A stretch of DNA of 64,000 nt, from assembly GCF_001640025.1 (NCBI RefSeq), contig NC_031674.1, positions 3,038,001-3,102,000 of the forward strand. Reading direction: 5' to 3'. Under the pieces are notes generated by a model. The model was not told the origin of the DNA. It did no database searches and worked only from the letters and a program-made list of their open reading frames with translations. The stretch's first letter is position 1; every line of letters starts with the position of its first letter. Source of the stretch: Sugiyamaella lignohabitans (lineage: Eukaryota > Ascomycota > Dipodascomycetes > Dipodascales > Trichomonascaceae). Both the position numbers and the translations under genes were made by a program. Below are positions 51,621-63,596 of this stretch, one piece after another.

Positions 51621-54600
51621 TTATGCTTTGAGAACTTTGCACAACAAGTCGGAACCATCAACGGAATCACCGCCCTTAACCAATAACGACCCAATCTTGC
51701 CGCTAACGGGAGCACTGATTACCATCTCCATCTTCATGGCAGACAATACGATCAAAGGATCTCCCTTCTTGACCTCACTGCCATCCTTGACTCTGACTTC
51801 AACAACAACACCTGCCATTGGCGCACCAACTTCGTTGACATTGTGAGGATCAGCCTTAAGACGGCTGACAGTCTCAATAGCAGCCAGCTTATCCTCAACA
51901 GTAACCTTTCTCATCTCACCATTGAGTTCGAAATACACTTCTCTGGTACCAGTTTGTTGAGAAAGCTCACCAATAGCAAGAACCTTGAGAACAAGAATCT
52001 TACCCTTGGCAATGTTGACTTGGAAGGACTTACCAATCTCTGGTGGAGCCAAGAATACCGAGGTTGGAACCAGGCTAAGGTCACCAAACTTATCAAGAAC
52101 CTTGCGGTAATCCTCAAATACCTTGGGGTACATAATGTATGATGCGACATCGTTCTCAGTAATGTGACCAAATCTTCTCTCCAAATCGGTCTTAATAGCA
52201 GGAATATCCAAAGGCTTCAAGATCTTACCTGGACGGACGTGATAAGGTTCACGTTTGCCCTTAAGGATATCGGTACGCAAAGGCTCTGGGAAGCCACCGT
52301 ACGGTTGGCCCATGAGGCCCTGGAAGAAATCCAAAATGGATTCAGGGAAGTCAAGCTCGCTGGCACGGTTTTTAACATCATCAGCACTGAGTTTGTTAGA
52401 AACCATAAATTGGGCAAGATCACCAACAACCTTGGAAGTGGGGGTAACCTTAACAATATCACCCAATAACTCGTTCGCTTCTTCATAGGCCTTCTTAGTT
52501 TCAGCCCATTGAGCTCCAAGACCCACTTGTTGGGCTTGGAAGATCAAATTGGTAAGTTGACCACCAGGAATCTCGTGCTCATACACTTCTGGATCAGGGC
52601 CCTTAAGGTCGGCCTCGAAACAAGAGTATAGCAGTCTCATCTGGGCCCAGTAGCTATCAATTTGTTTGACATGGTCAACATTAAGGCCAGTATCAACAGA
52701 ACCCTCCAAGGAAGCGAGGATAGCAGAGATCGATGGCTGAGAAGTCATACCAGACATGGAGTTGGAAGCGGCATCGACAGCATCAGCACCGGCTAAGGCA
52801 CATGCAGTCATGGAGGCTACACCAGTACCGGCTGAGTCATGTGTATGAACGTGAATTGGCAGGTCAGGATACTTGGCACGAATAGATCCAACCAAAAGAG
52901 TAGCAGCCTTAGGCTTAAGAGTACCGGCCATATCTTTAATACCTAAGATGTGAGTACCCATTTCCACAATCTTGGAAACAGTGTCCAGATAATAATCAAG
53001 GTTGTACTTCTTGTCAGGATTAAGCATATCACCCGAGTAGCAAACAGTGGCTTCAACAACACCACCAGCCTTCTTGACAGCGTCGACACCAACCTTCAAT
53101 TGCTCCAAGTCGTTCAAAGCATCGAATACTCTGAAAATATCGACACCGGTCTTCTTGGCTTGCTCAACAAAGTGCTCAATGGCATTGTCAGGAAGAGATG
53201 AGTAAGCAACACCATTGGCACCTCTCAAAAGCATTTGGAAAGGAATATTGGGGACAGCCTTACGCAGTTGGCGTAATCTATCCCAAGGATCTTCGTGCAA
53301 AAATCTCATAGCTACGTCAAAAGTGGCACCACCCCAACATTCAAGGGCAAAGGCACCAGCCAAACCATGAGAAGTGGTCTTGGCAATGGCCAATAAATCA
53401 TAAGTACGTACACGAGTAGCCAACAACGACTGATGGGCATCTCTCCAAGTAGTGTCCATAATCAAAGTACCCTTGTGATTGCGAACAGCCTTAGCAAAGG
53501 CTTCAGGACCCTGTTCAACAATAATATTTCTCCAACCCTTTTGTTGTGGCTCAGTGACATCGACAACTTTGCCATTACTATACAATTCAGGGATAATAGG
53601 TTCGGTCTTGAGCTTAGGTAATCCTATTTGACCCTTAATTTGAGATCCATTGACAACCAAATCACCCAAATATGCCAACAGTCTTTGAGCTCTGTTACGA
53701 GATCTGACCATATCAAACAATTGAGGAGTATCATCAATGAAGGTAGTCCAACATTTACCTTTGATGAAGACATCATTGGTCAATAGAGTAAGCAAGAAAG
53801 GAATATTGGTCTTGACACCACGGATTCTGAATTCGATTAGTGCTCTCAACATCTTACGACGAGATACCTCGAAGTTGGAGCCCAAACAAGTACATTTGAC
53901 CAACATAGAGTCATAGTGGGGGGAAATGACAGCTCCGCTGAAAGCGTTACCACCATCCAAACGGACACCGTTACCACCAGTGGATCTGTAGACCTCAATC
54001 TTACCAGTGTCAGGTTGGAAACCCTTGGCAGGGTCTTCAGTAGTGATACGGCACTGAATGGCACATCCACGAATAGTGACACGATCCTGAGTGAGGCCCA
54101 ATTCAGCCAAGTTAGCACCAGCAGCAATTTGAATTTGTGCGGCAACAATATCGATACCTGTGATCTCCTCAGTAATGGTGTGTTCGACTTGAATACGAGG
54201 ATTGATCTCAATGAAGTAGTGGCGATTTTGGTCGTCAACTAGGAACTCGGCAGTACCAGCATTACGGTAGTGAGCAGTCTTTGCCAACTTGACGGCATCG
54301 GATAAAATAGCATCACGAACGTGGGTAGGCAAGTCCATAGCAGGAGCAATTTCAACTACTTTTTGGTGACGACGTTGAACGGAACAATCACGTTCGTACA
54401 AATGAATAACGTTACCTTCACCATCAGCCAATAATTGAACCTCAATATGCTTAGGCTTGTTTAAGAATCTTTCAATAAAAACAGTACCGTTACCGAAAGC
54501 AGTCTTGGCCTCAGAAACAGCTCTGTTGAAAGCATCTCTAATGTCTTCTCCTTCACGGACAACACGCATACCACGGCCACCACCACCGAAAGCAGCCTTG

Positions 54601-55996
54601 ATAATAACTGGGTACCCATACTTCTGAACAAACTCCTCAGCTTCTTCAACGTTTTCAATAGGTCCAGGGGTACCAGGAACAGTGGGAACATTGCATTTTT
54701 GGGCCAAGTTACGGGCTGAGACCTTGTCACCAACAGCATCGATGACGTGGGCTGGGGGACCAACCCAGGCAATACCAGCTTCTTCAACCTTGCGGGCAAA
54801 TTCAGAGTTCTCCGACAAAAATCCATAACCAGGATGGATCATGTTAACTCCATGAGTCTTGGCAATCTTGATAATCTCATCGATCTGCAAATAAGCTTGA
54901 ACTGGGGTATATTGACCGTGCTCTCCAATCACATAACTAGCTTTTGTTAGTCCCTACCTGGGAAATCGTACGCTTTTGATCTTGGACTAATATGACTGAC
55001 TATACTTACGCTTCATCGGCTTTCAGTCTGTGCATAGAGAGGATATCTTCGTGTGCATAGATAGCAACTGTTTGCATAGAAAGCTCATGGGCAGTTCTGA
55101 AAATTCTGATAGCTTTAAAATTGATAGTTAGTATGATTCTAGTGTCAATGGGTTCAAGCTTCGGCAGTTATCAACTGGTCTCATTTCACATTCTTTGGAC
55201 ATCTTCAGTCGGGATTCAAGCATGTTGATTTCCCGGTTAACCAGTAGGTTCCATAGGAGTATCAGTATGTGTTCACATTCACATGCATTGTGCAAATGCG
55301 ACACTACATCAAAGCCTGACATGCAGCATCTGCCGGTTTGCCGTATAGTGTGCATGGCAGAGCCAAGACCATCCATCCATTTAGGAGTGTCAACTTTGGG
55401 GAAATTTTCTTCTGATCCAAGAGCAGACAGGAATTAAGGCTTCTCCAGATTTACTGGTCAATGCGATTCATATCATACTCAATTAGTCAATCAATCAATA
55501 GAGATGAAAACCTGATCCATTTGCAAAACTCGCCGATCTAGTTCAATCTTTTAGGAGAATTCATGTATCATCACATCCAATTCAATCTTGACAGGTCGCA
55601 GTGAAATAGGCTCTTTAAGCTCCCCCATATATGAATCAATAACCCTAACAATACAATTAACACCATCTCTCAGAAAGATAGTCGCAGACCCCATCAAACC
55701 TGATAACCTATTTGAGACCAGTGAGCAATTCAAATTTGCCATTCTTTCAGCATAGTACTTACGAATTTCACCACGATTGGCAACTGAGTTTTTGTTAGTC
55801 TCCTGTAACTCTATGTAGCTTCTCTTACTGGATATTGAACAATATCGCAGTTCTAGTTTGCCATGGCTATACAAAACAAATCATAACTGAATTTTTTTAA
55901 CTTACCTAATAACTTATTCATAGAACCAAGAATAATCGAGCCTGCTCGAATATTGTCCAAAGAGGACAATTCAGAAAAAGATGCCGTCTCGTCCAT
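51621..55996 (-). CDS. PYC1: Pyruvate carboxylase, four exons
   Basis: 1,176 residues (S. cerevisiae 1,178). Exons: 55996-55906, 55783-55763 (21 nt), 55112-55010 and 54936-51621. Introns are 122, 650 and 73 nt, each with GTAAGT and a CTAAC box close to the AG. Joined, the start reads LGSMNKLLVANRGEIPIRIFRTAHELSMQTVA. The cytosolic enzyme carboxylates pyruvate to oxaloacetate with ATP, bicarbonate and biotin. Domains in order: biotin carboxylase with AAFGGGGRGMRVV (ATP-grasp loop) and the IEINPRIQVEH catalytic block; carboxyltransferase with DTTWRDAHQSLLATR and metal-site HVHTHDSAGTG; C-terminal carrier with LSAMKMEMV, where Lys1140 takes biotin. Codons are strongly biased. Starting at the first codon of the long last exon would remove the start of the biotin carboxylase fold. 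Confidence 0.96.
55113..55762 (-). other. PYC1: PYC1 intron 2, 650 nt
   Basis: Second-longest intron here. On the minus strand it starts GTAAGT at 55762 and has TACTAAC at 55127-55133, then a T-containing stretch and AAAG at the junction. No coding frame or complete snoRNA box pair was recognised inside. Confidence 0.85.
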
Positions 55997-57777
55997 TGTA
56001 ACTAAAATGTGCTTGGATTCCAACAAAGACCAATTGACCGACAACTACAATTTAATCGATTGATAAGCAACGACCCCTTCTTGAACGTGAAAATGTACAA
56101 TTAAAATCCACAGGGGATCTTAAGGCTTTTTTTTACCTAGAAAGAAGATAACAATCGGTAATTGGAAAATTACTGATGAGAGAGGGATTACGTACTGTGG
56201 GAAATGCACCTGGTTTATATAAATTGATAGACCCTATGACTGAGTAGGCGATGTGTGGTGCTGCTGCGTGTGTTTGGGTATTTGGCCCTTGCAGCAGCCG
56301 GTCGGTGTATATGAGGTTGACGGCGGGCATAGTGTGCCAGGTGGGTCTCCAGCCCACTGTCAGTATTATTCAATTGTGGCTGCCCGTGCCTCTATCGGAC
56401 GTTCGGGCAAGCTTAGGGATGTCTATACGCCTACATAGAGTCGTGGCTGGGACTTTCCCTGCTGGGTGCCACCACGCCAGGTAGTGGGTGCATGCAATCT
56501 TGCAGCAGTTTACTCGAAACAGACAATGTCTCTCGAGCCTCTGATAAGGCTAAATAAGGTCCATTGGAAGACGACGATTGGGGGTTCCGATGACGCATCA
56601 GCGTCAACTTTTGGGGGGAGAAAAAATTTATTAGTGAAAAATCAACCATCCACTGCAGGTTGCTTACATGAATTGGCAGCAGAAACAGCAATCTTGGTTG
56701 CTATTATGCACCAGGGCTGTTGGTTCTGCCAACGGCCAAGCCAAAATGGACTATAGTTTATTTACTCGACTTGAGGCATCACCAGTGGTTGCCCGACAAA
56801 AAAATAAACTCATGGCTGACCATAAGGGTACAGTTGGTCGGTGAAAATCAACGCGATAAGACAGTGCAGTTGTCGTGATATACCTTGAAACTAATTTACG
56901 GGACCCGCTTTGAAAGCCCGTTGATTACCGAGTCCCCCCCCCCCCCCGTCCGGATACTTATCGGACAGTTCCATGTCTAGGAATTGAGTGTAGATTTACT
57001 CCCGCTCCCCCCACATTGCGATGCTGCCTGGTCCTCATATTTGGGTATGAGTCTGGTCGGTGCATGACCCCCATGCTTTTTTTTCCCCCGTCTATGGCAG
57101 TAACGAATGCCGGCCAGGACGGTCGCGACCGATATCGGCAGCAGCTGTGTCCATGCCGACGAATAAGATAAGCTATTTGACTGGCTAATGATTGGCTCAC
57201 ATCACTGGGCAATCTGAAAACAGATGCTTTTGCTGTCTGGGAAAAAATTTTTATTTGCTGAACGAGTCATAACCTAAGAATTCTGTCACCAACTGGTATT
57301 GCTATCGGCATTGCAATTCCGGCTTATTTTTTTATTTCTTGAATTTAGGGGATTTCTGACCGTCGATCGCCTTCGATATCCGACGGTAATGAAACTTTTG
57401 GTTTTGCTATGTCCCCGCAATCCGGATGGTTTACGGAGTGGATAATGCTTTATAGTTCAATCTTTATTTGTTTTGATGCTTTTTAAAGCTATAAAATGCA
57501 TATTCCCCGGACTTTTGGCATCTCGTTGTGCACTAGTTCCGTGATATTATCGTGTCTCGCAATGCAGGGTTTAAACGGGCATGCTTAGAGCATGCTTAAA
57601 GCACCCGACTTGTTTCTGGCTTTTGAAACGTACCCTGAGCTTCTTCGCCTTTTCCATCGCTTTGTCCGAATCGTTCACATCTGCATTAGGCATCTTATAG
57701 TATAAGCGACACCACCGCTCATATGATGTGATGTTACAAGAAAATAAATATTAGTCAATTCTTTATATTATACATGT
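55997..57777. other. PYC1 promoter region and Aquarius 3' flank
   Basis: About 1.78 kb. Frames such as 56253-56438, 56466-56756 and 56958-57212 show no family resemblance. The region has several GC-rich islands and a run of 14 C at 56934-56947. T-runs follow at 57078-57085 and 57326-57333. PYC1 is a regulated metabolic gene, so a long promoter is plausible. No RNA gene or mobile element recognised. Confidence 0.45.
56934..56947. repeat. C14 homopolymer
   Basis: Fourteen uninterrupted C (14 G on the minus strand), 0.94 kb upstream of PYC1. Confidence 0.9.
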
Positions 57778-60700
57778 CTACGGGTGCTTTTGTTGCTCGT
57801 ACTCGTAACGTTTGAGGGTCATTTCATGGACGTATTGACCCAGGTGGGCTAGGCCCTGCATGGCCACTGGATTGCGAACTTGTAGTGGCTTGTGATAAAG
57901 CTCTCCTGGAACAACCAATAGATCGTTGCTAGTGCTATCATTCGTGTTTTCACCAGAGGATTCGGGGAATAACCGTTTAGCGAACTCCTCCACTTGAGGA
58001 CTCGATGCGATGACCTCTCGACGGCCCAATACATACAATCCTAGTCGTGCTCTTGATAGAGCTTCGGTCAGAACTCTTGGGTCAGAAACAAAGCCAGGTG
58101 ATTTGGTGCGTACTAGTGACAAGATGATATAATCGTTGTCTTCTCCCTGGTACTGGTCAATAGTGCTAACAGTATTTGGAGAGCCGAAGATTTTATTGTC
58201 CACTAAACTTCCTGTACAACGCTTCTTCACAATCTCTTCAATCAGCATCTTCTGGCCCTCGTAAAGCGAAATAATCGAGATCTTTTCACGGGGATATCCA
58301 AGCAGGCGCATATATTGATAAAGGGCCACGGCATTCTCCGCTTCACCAAGATTCTGGTAGAATCCAGGAGATGTTTCAGTTTCACCTTGACCATTATAAT
58401 CGCCAACTTCAATAAACTGCCAGGTAAAATAGAGTCCTGCATTGGTTTTCTCATATTGTTCTGTGTTAGGGAGGTTGGTTAGTCCCTTGTACACCCAGTT
58501 ATATAAGTTTGCGATCTCAGGTCGCGATCTTCCTTGGCCATCGAGTGTAATAACCGGTACCCCTAGACGTACAAATCGATTGAGGGCTGTCTGATTCAAG
58601 TGAGCTTGGTTGGCAAGTATAGTATTCTTGATCTTAGGCACCTCTCGATGATGGTCCCCAAACAAAACAAGACGGTGGATGTTATTCCCATCTTTCTGCA
58701 GGGTCAAAGGAATAAATGTTTCGAGTTCTGTCAGTTGTCCACATTCCATTATAATGACGTTTCTGTAGTTGAAACCAGTTTCAACTAGTTCTTCTCGATT
58801 GCGTGTAGCGTATGCTGCTGTCATTGCTACAACCCGGGACTCCCGTGAGATAAGATATTTCAATCTCTCTTTATTTGTTTGTAGCAGCTCGTAGGGACGC
58901 AAACTTTCTAGTTGCTCAAATAAATGACGGATTTCTAGGTATACCATATCTGACGATGACTCTGTAGAAAACCCTTCAAAAGGGAATGGAATAGCTTGTT
59001 TATCCTGAACATACAACTTCCAGGTTGGCTCAACATATAAATTGAAAAATTGCAAAGATGACTCACATGAATCTCCATAGGCTCCTGGAATGCCCATGAG
59101 CTCAGACAAGCGGTCAACTTGCTTCAGCAATGAGCGGCGTGATTGCAGAATGGTTTCTAATCTGCCAAACTTTGACACTGCCCCTGAATCCGAGCTATGG
59201 TAGTGGTCTCCCAGCATTAGAAGGTGCTGTTCAGGAAGCCCAGCTTGGGCAAGTCTCTTGAAAAGATGGCTCAGTGCTGCGTCGGATCGTGCCATGAGAA
59301 GCGTTCTCCCTTCCGAGTTATTGTACAGAATGCTGATGACTTGAGCAGCAACTTCCAACTTGCCAGTACCCGGGGGAGTCACCACAACGCTCAAACCCCT
59401 ATGTATGCTTTTAAAGATCGCTTCCACTTGCTTATTAGTGAATTTAACTGCATTAGACGGCTTCTTCCATAAATTAATATCATTGTTATTGCTCAGTTCA
59501 ATGACCCCATCGGCAGACTTTTGTCGTATCTTGTATTGAGCCCCAGGAGTCAATTTTTCAACCTCGATAGATCCAGGAAATACTTCACTCATATGTGCCG
59601 CATCTTCTAATGTATATCCGAAATTTATCCAGTTCGCTATTGGACTAATACAAGAAGCTGCCGCCGGATGACCAAATCCTAAAAATATATCGGTGAGCCA
59701 AGAAGGAAGTGTAAATGGCACTTCAAGTAGTTTCTTCAACGAGCTTAGTACGGGGACAAAGTTAGCATCTACAGGGCGATTTCGGACCACCAGGTTGAAC
59801 CCTTCGAACAAACTCGTTTCGTCTATGTCATACCGTCGAGCATCATAATTGATATGTAATTTCCTTCTGCGTCCATTGCTTTGGCCACCCTTACCGATGT
59901 CTCTGTTATTTTCATCTAGCATACGAACGAATTCTCCGCAACGCAGGTATTTCAGTCCGATGCGAGATAAGCCATCCGTAGACTTAACGACTGGACCTTC
60001 AAACCTTGTCAAAAATAAAATTTCTCCCTCTTGAAGTGACTCCCACCCCTTACGGACTTCTGTACTGGTCCGTTCTAAATCTAGCACAACTTCAACGCGG
60101 ACATAGGAAGGAATATCATCGCCCACTAAAGGAGGAGCAACATCTAGAACAACTGGCTTGCCAATTACCTTTGCTGCAAATTTACTTGACCCTTCTAAAT
60201 AAAGTTCGCGCGACTTCTCTGTCCCATCTTCACTAATGCCATTCCCGTAATTGATTGCATTGTCTTGCTCCTTTCCTTTCTTACGCTTTAACCCACTTGA
60301 TGCCAATCTGGGTCTAATTCTTTTTGCCACGCTATCAATATGAGTACGAATATGGTACATATATTCCAACTTCCACAAATTGAAAGAGCGTATCAAGAAA
60401 TCGTCGATACTGAGATACTGCAATGATAAACTGTAAGTAGTTGGGTATTCTCCGTTGGGAGCTGAGCAGGCATCACACTGTTCTAGAAAAGTGGAAGCCA
60501 AACCTGTTTCGTCTAGAGAAACCTCCAGCATATGCCCAATTTCTTTTGATGTCCGCTTAATTCTATACTTCTCCACGAAGCATTCGATAAAAATACCTTG
60601 TGAGGTATTAAAAACATCATTAATTTTTCTTTCTTCTGGATATGAATATCTGATGCCAACCTTGCTGGCGAGCTGTCTAAGTTTTTCAAGTGATAGCGGT

Positions 60701-61802
60701 AGTAAATGCTCTTCTAAATCGATGCGGTTGTGAATCGATCCAAAATTGCTTAATGCCAATACTCTGAGCTCAGGAAAGTCATTGAAAGCAATTGTTTGGA
60801 GAGATTTGATACTTTTAGAATGTCTCTGCCAAGCTTCGTTCTCTGTCAGGCTATCACCATTGAAATCATCGAATTGAAAATTAATAAAATCAGATAGCAG
60901 TTTCGTCGTCTCTAAAGTTGTACCCTCTAATCTAGAAAATCCTAAGATCGCTAGCAAGTTCATATCTTTTAGTAAAGTGTTTGTATATCTTCTAGTTGGA
61001 AGTTGAGAAACAATTTTTATCAAAAATTGAAGAAACTTATTAAGAAACTTTTCAGTTAACTTTCTCTTTGACACTTCCAAGGCAGTATCAACGAAATCTA
61101 AAGTAACAGAGAAAAGCCAGTTTCTTACAAACAGGGCCCGAGCTCGCTTTTCACCCTTTTCCAATGCGTTAAATCTTTTTTCGAACCCATTCCAGGCCTT
61201 ATTCACAGACGGATATCTTTTGAAAATCTCTTCTCTTAACACGGGTCTGACAGAACCCCAGATCCCAACCGAGACCAGTGGACCCAACTCTTTCCTTACA
61301 GTAGGCAAGTCTAGTCGTTCGAATACCGATGTCAGGAATTCAAATAAGCGAGACTTGATCTTCAGATCAACGGTTCCTCTGTAAGTCAACAAAAGAACCC
61401 TGTAGAAAAAAATAGAGAATTTAACTCCGTCTTTTTCAAATAAATCTAGGTACGTTAGTTTTTGTAATCTAAACGGTTTGGTTCAGTTAACTTACTCCAC
61501 GCTTCTTCATTTTGAGTGGATAGGATAGCAATTGACACAATATGGTCATCTGTAGACTCTTCAGACAGGTTGGGCCATAGATAGCACTCTAAACATTTCA
61601 GATATTTTAGGCTCTCGAGGTTAATTTCGTGATCTTCATCGCTTTCAAGTTTTCGATAAATGTTGGAAACAATCTTTGTGGAAAACTTTTGGGCCGATTC
61701 ATGCCCTAGTTCGCCATTTGGCCCATTATTTTCTAGTAACCAACTGGCCTTAGCTAGTTTATAGACTGTTGACGCCCTGATATCCTCAAAGCTCACTGAC
61801 AT
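57778..61802 (-). CDS. AQR: Aquarius/Cwf11-type spliceosomal intron-binding helicase with altered ATPase motifs, two exons
   Basis: 1,324 residues. Exon 1 61802-61496, intron 61495-61446 (50 nt: GTAAGT, AACTAAC, CTAG), exon 2 61445-57778; the join reads EEAW-NLFEKDGVKFSIFFYRV. Aquarius is an SF1 (Upf1-like) helicase that sits on the intron upstream of the branch site. The N-terminal helical domain (to about 450) contains TRRYTNTLLKDMNLL and SIDDFLIRSFNLWKLEYMYHIR; a beta-barrel region follows. The helicase core runs from about 770. Motif I is TPPGTGKL (Lys798 kept, the next residue Leu not Thr); motif II is MECGQ (1002-1006, Met where an acidic residue binds Mg); motif III is GDHHREVP, not GDHHQLPP. 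Motifs V and VI (DQYQGEDNDYIILSLVRT, LSRARLGLYV) look intact. The protein is full-length and unbroken, so this is no pseudogene. Confidence 0.92.
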
Positions 61803-62757
61803 GGATCGATAGTGTGGGTATTAGATAGTTCATCTGCCATACCATTATGCATATACCTATACAATTATTTAAGCCGCATAAGCCTCGTATATAACAGTAA
61901 CAGCACCTAAATATTACGACTTCTGTAAGAACTCGTTATTTATATTTGGGTAATTGCTAGACTAATAGTCTTGCTTCAGGCTTCTATATTGGATCACTAT
62001 TCTCTAAGTTTGCTCTGTTGAACAAGAGCAGCGATTGATACAAGCTAATATGAACCCAAATTAGGTTGTTGTGAGACTCAGTTTCAGAAAAAAATAATTT
62101 TAAGCAGTATTATTTCTTGTTTCTATATCCTGAAGGACCTTCTTAGCTACAGTTTCTAACTACCAAGGTTCTGCCAATATATCACTATACCGACCAGGGT
62201 CCCAGATATCGGACCCAAACTATCACCCCTTAAAAAACCGCATTGGGAGTACTACCCTTAACCTATCCAGAGACAGTTATTTAGTATACTGGTCTGAAAC
62301 TAGTCTAATATCGATATGGTGCAAAAGCTCCTCAGAAGATCCACCACTAGAATATTTAGCTTCCATTAAGATTCAAGTTTCTTGTATAAATATCTGAGTA
62401 CTAATAATTCCCTGAAGATAAGATGCCTCTGTATGTATGTCAGACCTCTAGTTAACACGACCTGTTAAGAGTGGAACAAAAATTTTCCCTAGAAACAAAT
62501 TATTCCAATCCAATTTAAATTTTCTTCCAATTCATTTTTATCCAAACCCCTTCCATATTACTTAGCAAAATCTAATCTGAATATATAGTAGACAATTGAG
62601 TCTCCAGACATTAGCCGTATATGCAACTTCGGTTAAGGGTTCAACTTGCATATCGAGACAGGTGAAATATTTTTTTTCACAGGGAAGTGCAGAGCGTTCA
62701 TTATTTTCGAATTGTTTGATTCTCCAATCGTATTTTTCCTTTTCAGAAACATATAAA
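61803..62757. other. Divergent intergenic region, Aquarius to GAR1
   Basis: About 950 bases. AAAAATTTT at 62478-62486 resembles the RRPE element of ribosome-biogenesis promoters and fits GAR1. The GAR1 frame stays open upstream to 62596 but has no ATG before 62758. Nothing else recognised. Confidence 0.5.
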
Positions 62758-63381
62758 ATGTCTTTCAGAGGAGGACGAGGTGGTGGCCGTGGAGGCGCCG
62801 GTGGATTTGGTGGAAGAGGAGGCAGATCTTTTTCAGCTCCTCAAGGACCACCTGATACTGTTGTTGAAATGGGTGCCTTTTTACACCCTTGCGAAGGTGA
62901 TATTGTTTGCAGATCTATCAATACTAAAATCCCATATTTCAATGCCCCAATATACCTTGAAAACAAGTCTGTTGTTGGAAAAGTCGACGAGATTCTTGGT
63001 CCTTTGAATGAGGTGTTCTTCACTATTAAGCCTACCGAAGGCATTGTAGCTACTTCTTTCAAAGAGGGCGATAAGTTTTACATTGGTCCTGATAAGTTAC
63101 TTCCTTTAGAACGATTCTTACCCAAGCCAAAGGTTGCTGGAGCTTCTACACCTAAGAAGCCTTCCGGAGGTCGTGGCGGCTTCGCTGGTGGTCGTGGTGG
63201 TCGCGGCGGTTTTGGCCGTGGCGGTGCTTTCCGTGGTGGTCCCGGAGGTGGCCGTGGTGGTAGTCGTGGCGGATTTGGTGGTGGTCGCGGTGGCTCTAGA
63301 GGTGGATTTGGCGGTGGATTTGGTGGTGGTCGTGGCGGCTCCAGAGGTGGTTTCGGTGGTGGACGAGGGGGTAGATTTTAA
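62758..63381 (+). CDS. GAR1: H/ACA snoRNP subunit Gar1
   Basis: 207 residues (S. cerevisiae 205). Gar1 is one of four core proteins of H/ACA snoRNPs, which turn uridine into pseudouridine in rRNA; it works in the nucleolus with Cbf5. The layout is the classical one: N-terminal RGG box (about 1-25), central Gar1 domain (about 32-125) with [52 protein letters not shown] and [19 protein letters not shown] (cited in parts), and a C-terminal RGG/FGG box (about 135-207). The two RGG boxes are arginine-methylation targets in other yeasts. Start at the ATG after ACATATAAA. Confidence 0.96.
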   Translation: MSFRGGRGGGRGGAGGFGGRGGRSFSAPQGPPDTVVEMGAFLHPCEGDIVCRSINTKIPYFNAPIYLENKSVVGKVDEILGPLNEVFFTIKPTEGIVATSFKEGDKFYIGPDKLLPLERFLPKPKVAGASTPKKPSGGRGGFAGGRGGRGGFGRGGAFRGGPGGGRGGSRGGFGGGRGGSRGGFGGGFGGGRGGSRGGFGGGRGGRF

Positions 63382-63596
63382 GATATCGTCCTACTGAACC
63401 ATTTCTTGTTGAAACATTCATGACCTAGTTTTCTTATTTTGCTTTGTATATGTATTCTATTTTATTTTATTGGCCACAAATATTATTTTCTTGCCTTCAC
63501 AATGTTCTAGTTGAGCTTTAAGTTCGTACCGGATTCGTCGTTCGGATTGCATATAAATATAGTCGTAGATATGTCAAATAGGCATCCACGATTGGA

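Noticed and set aside
55568..55574. C-box-like GTGATGA on the minus strand in PYC1 intron 2, suggesting an intronic C/D snoRNA
   Set aside because: No CTGA D box lies within a normal snoRNA length, and no terminal stem is visible.
56253..57212. Several 60-96-residue frames upstream of PYC1
   Set aside because: They overlap each other on both strands in GC-rich islands, with no family resemblance; chance frames.
61390..61407. CTACAG at 61400-61405 as 3' splice site of Aquarius
   Set aside because: It gives the wrong phase. The site CTAG at 61446-61449 with AACTAAC just upstream is in phase and adds the conserved NLFEKDGVKFSIFFYRV stretch.
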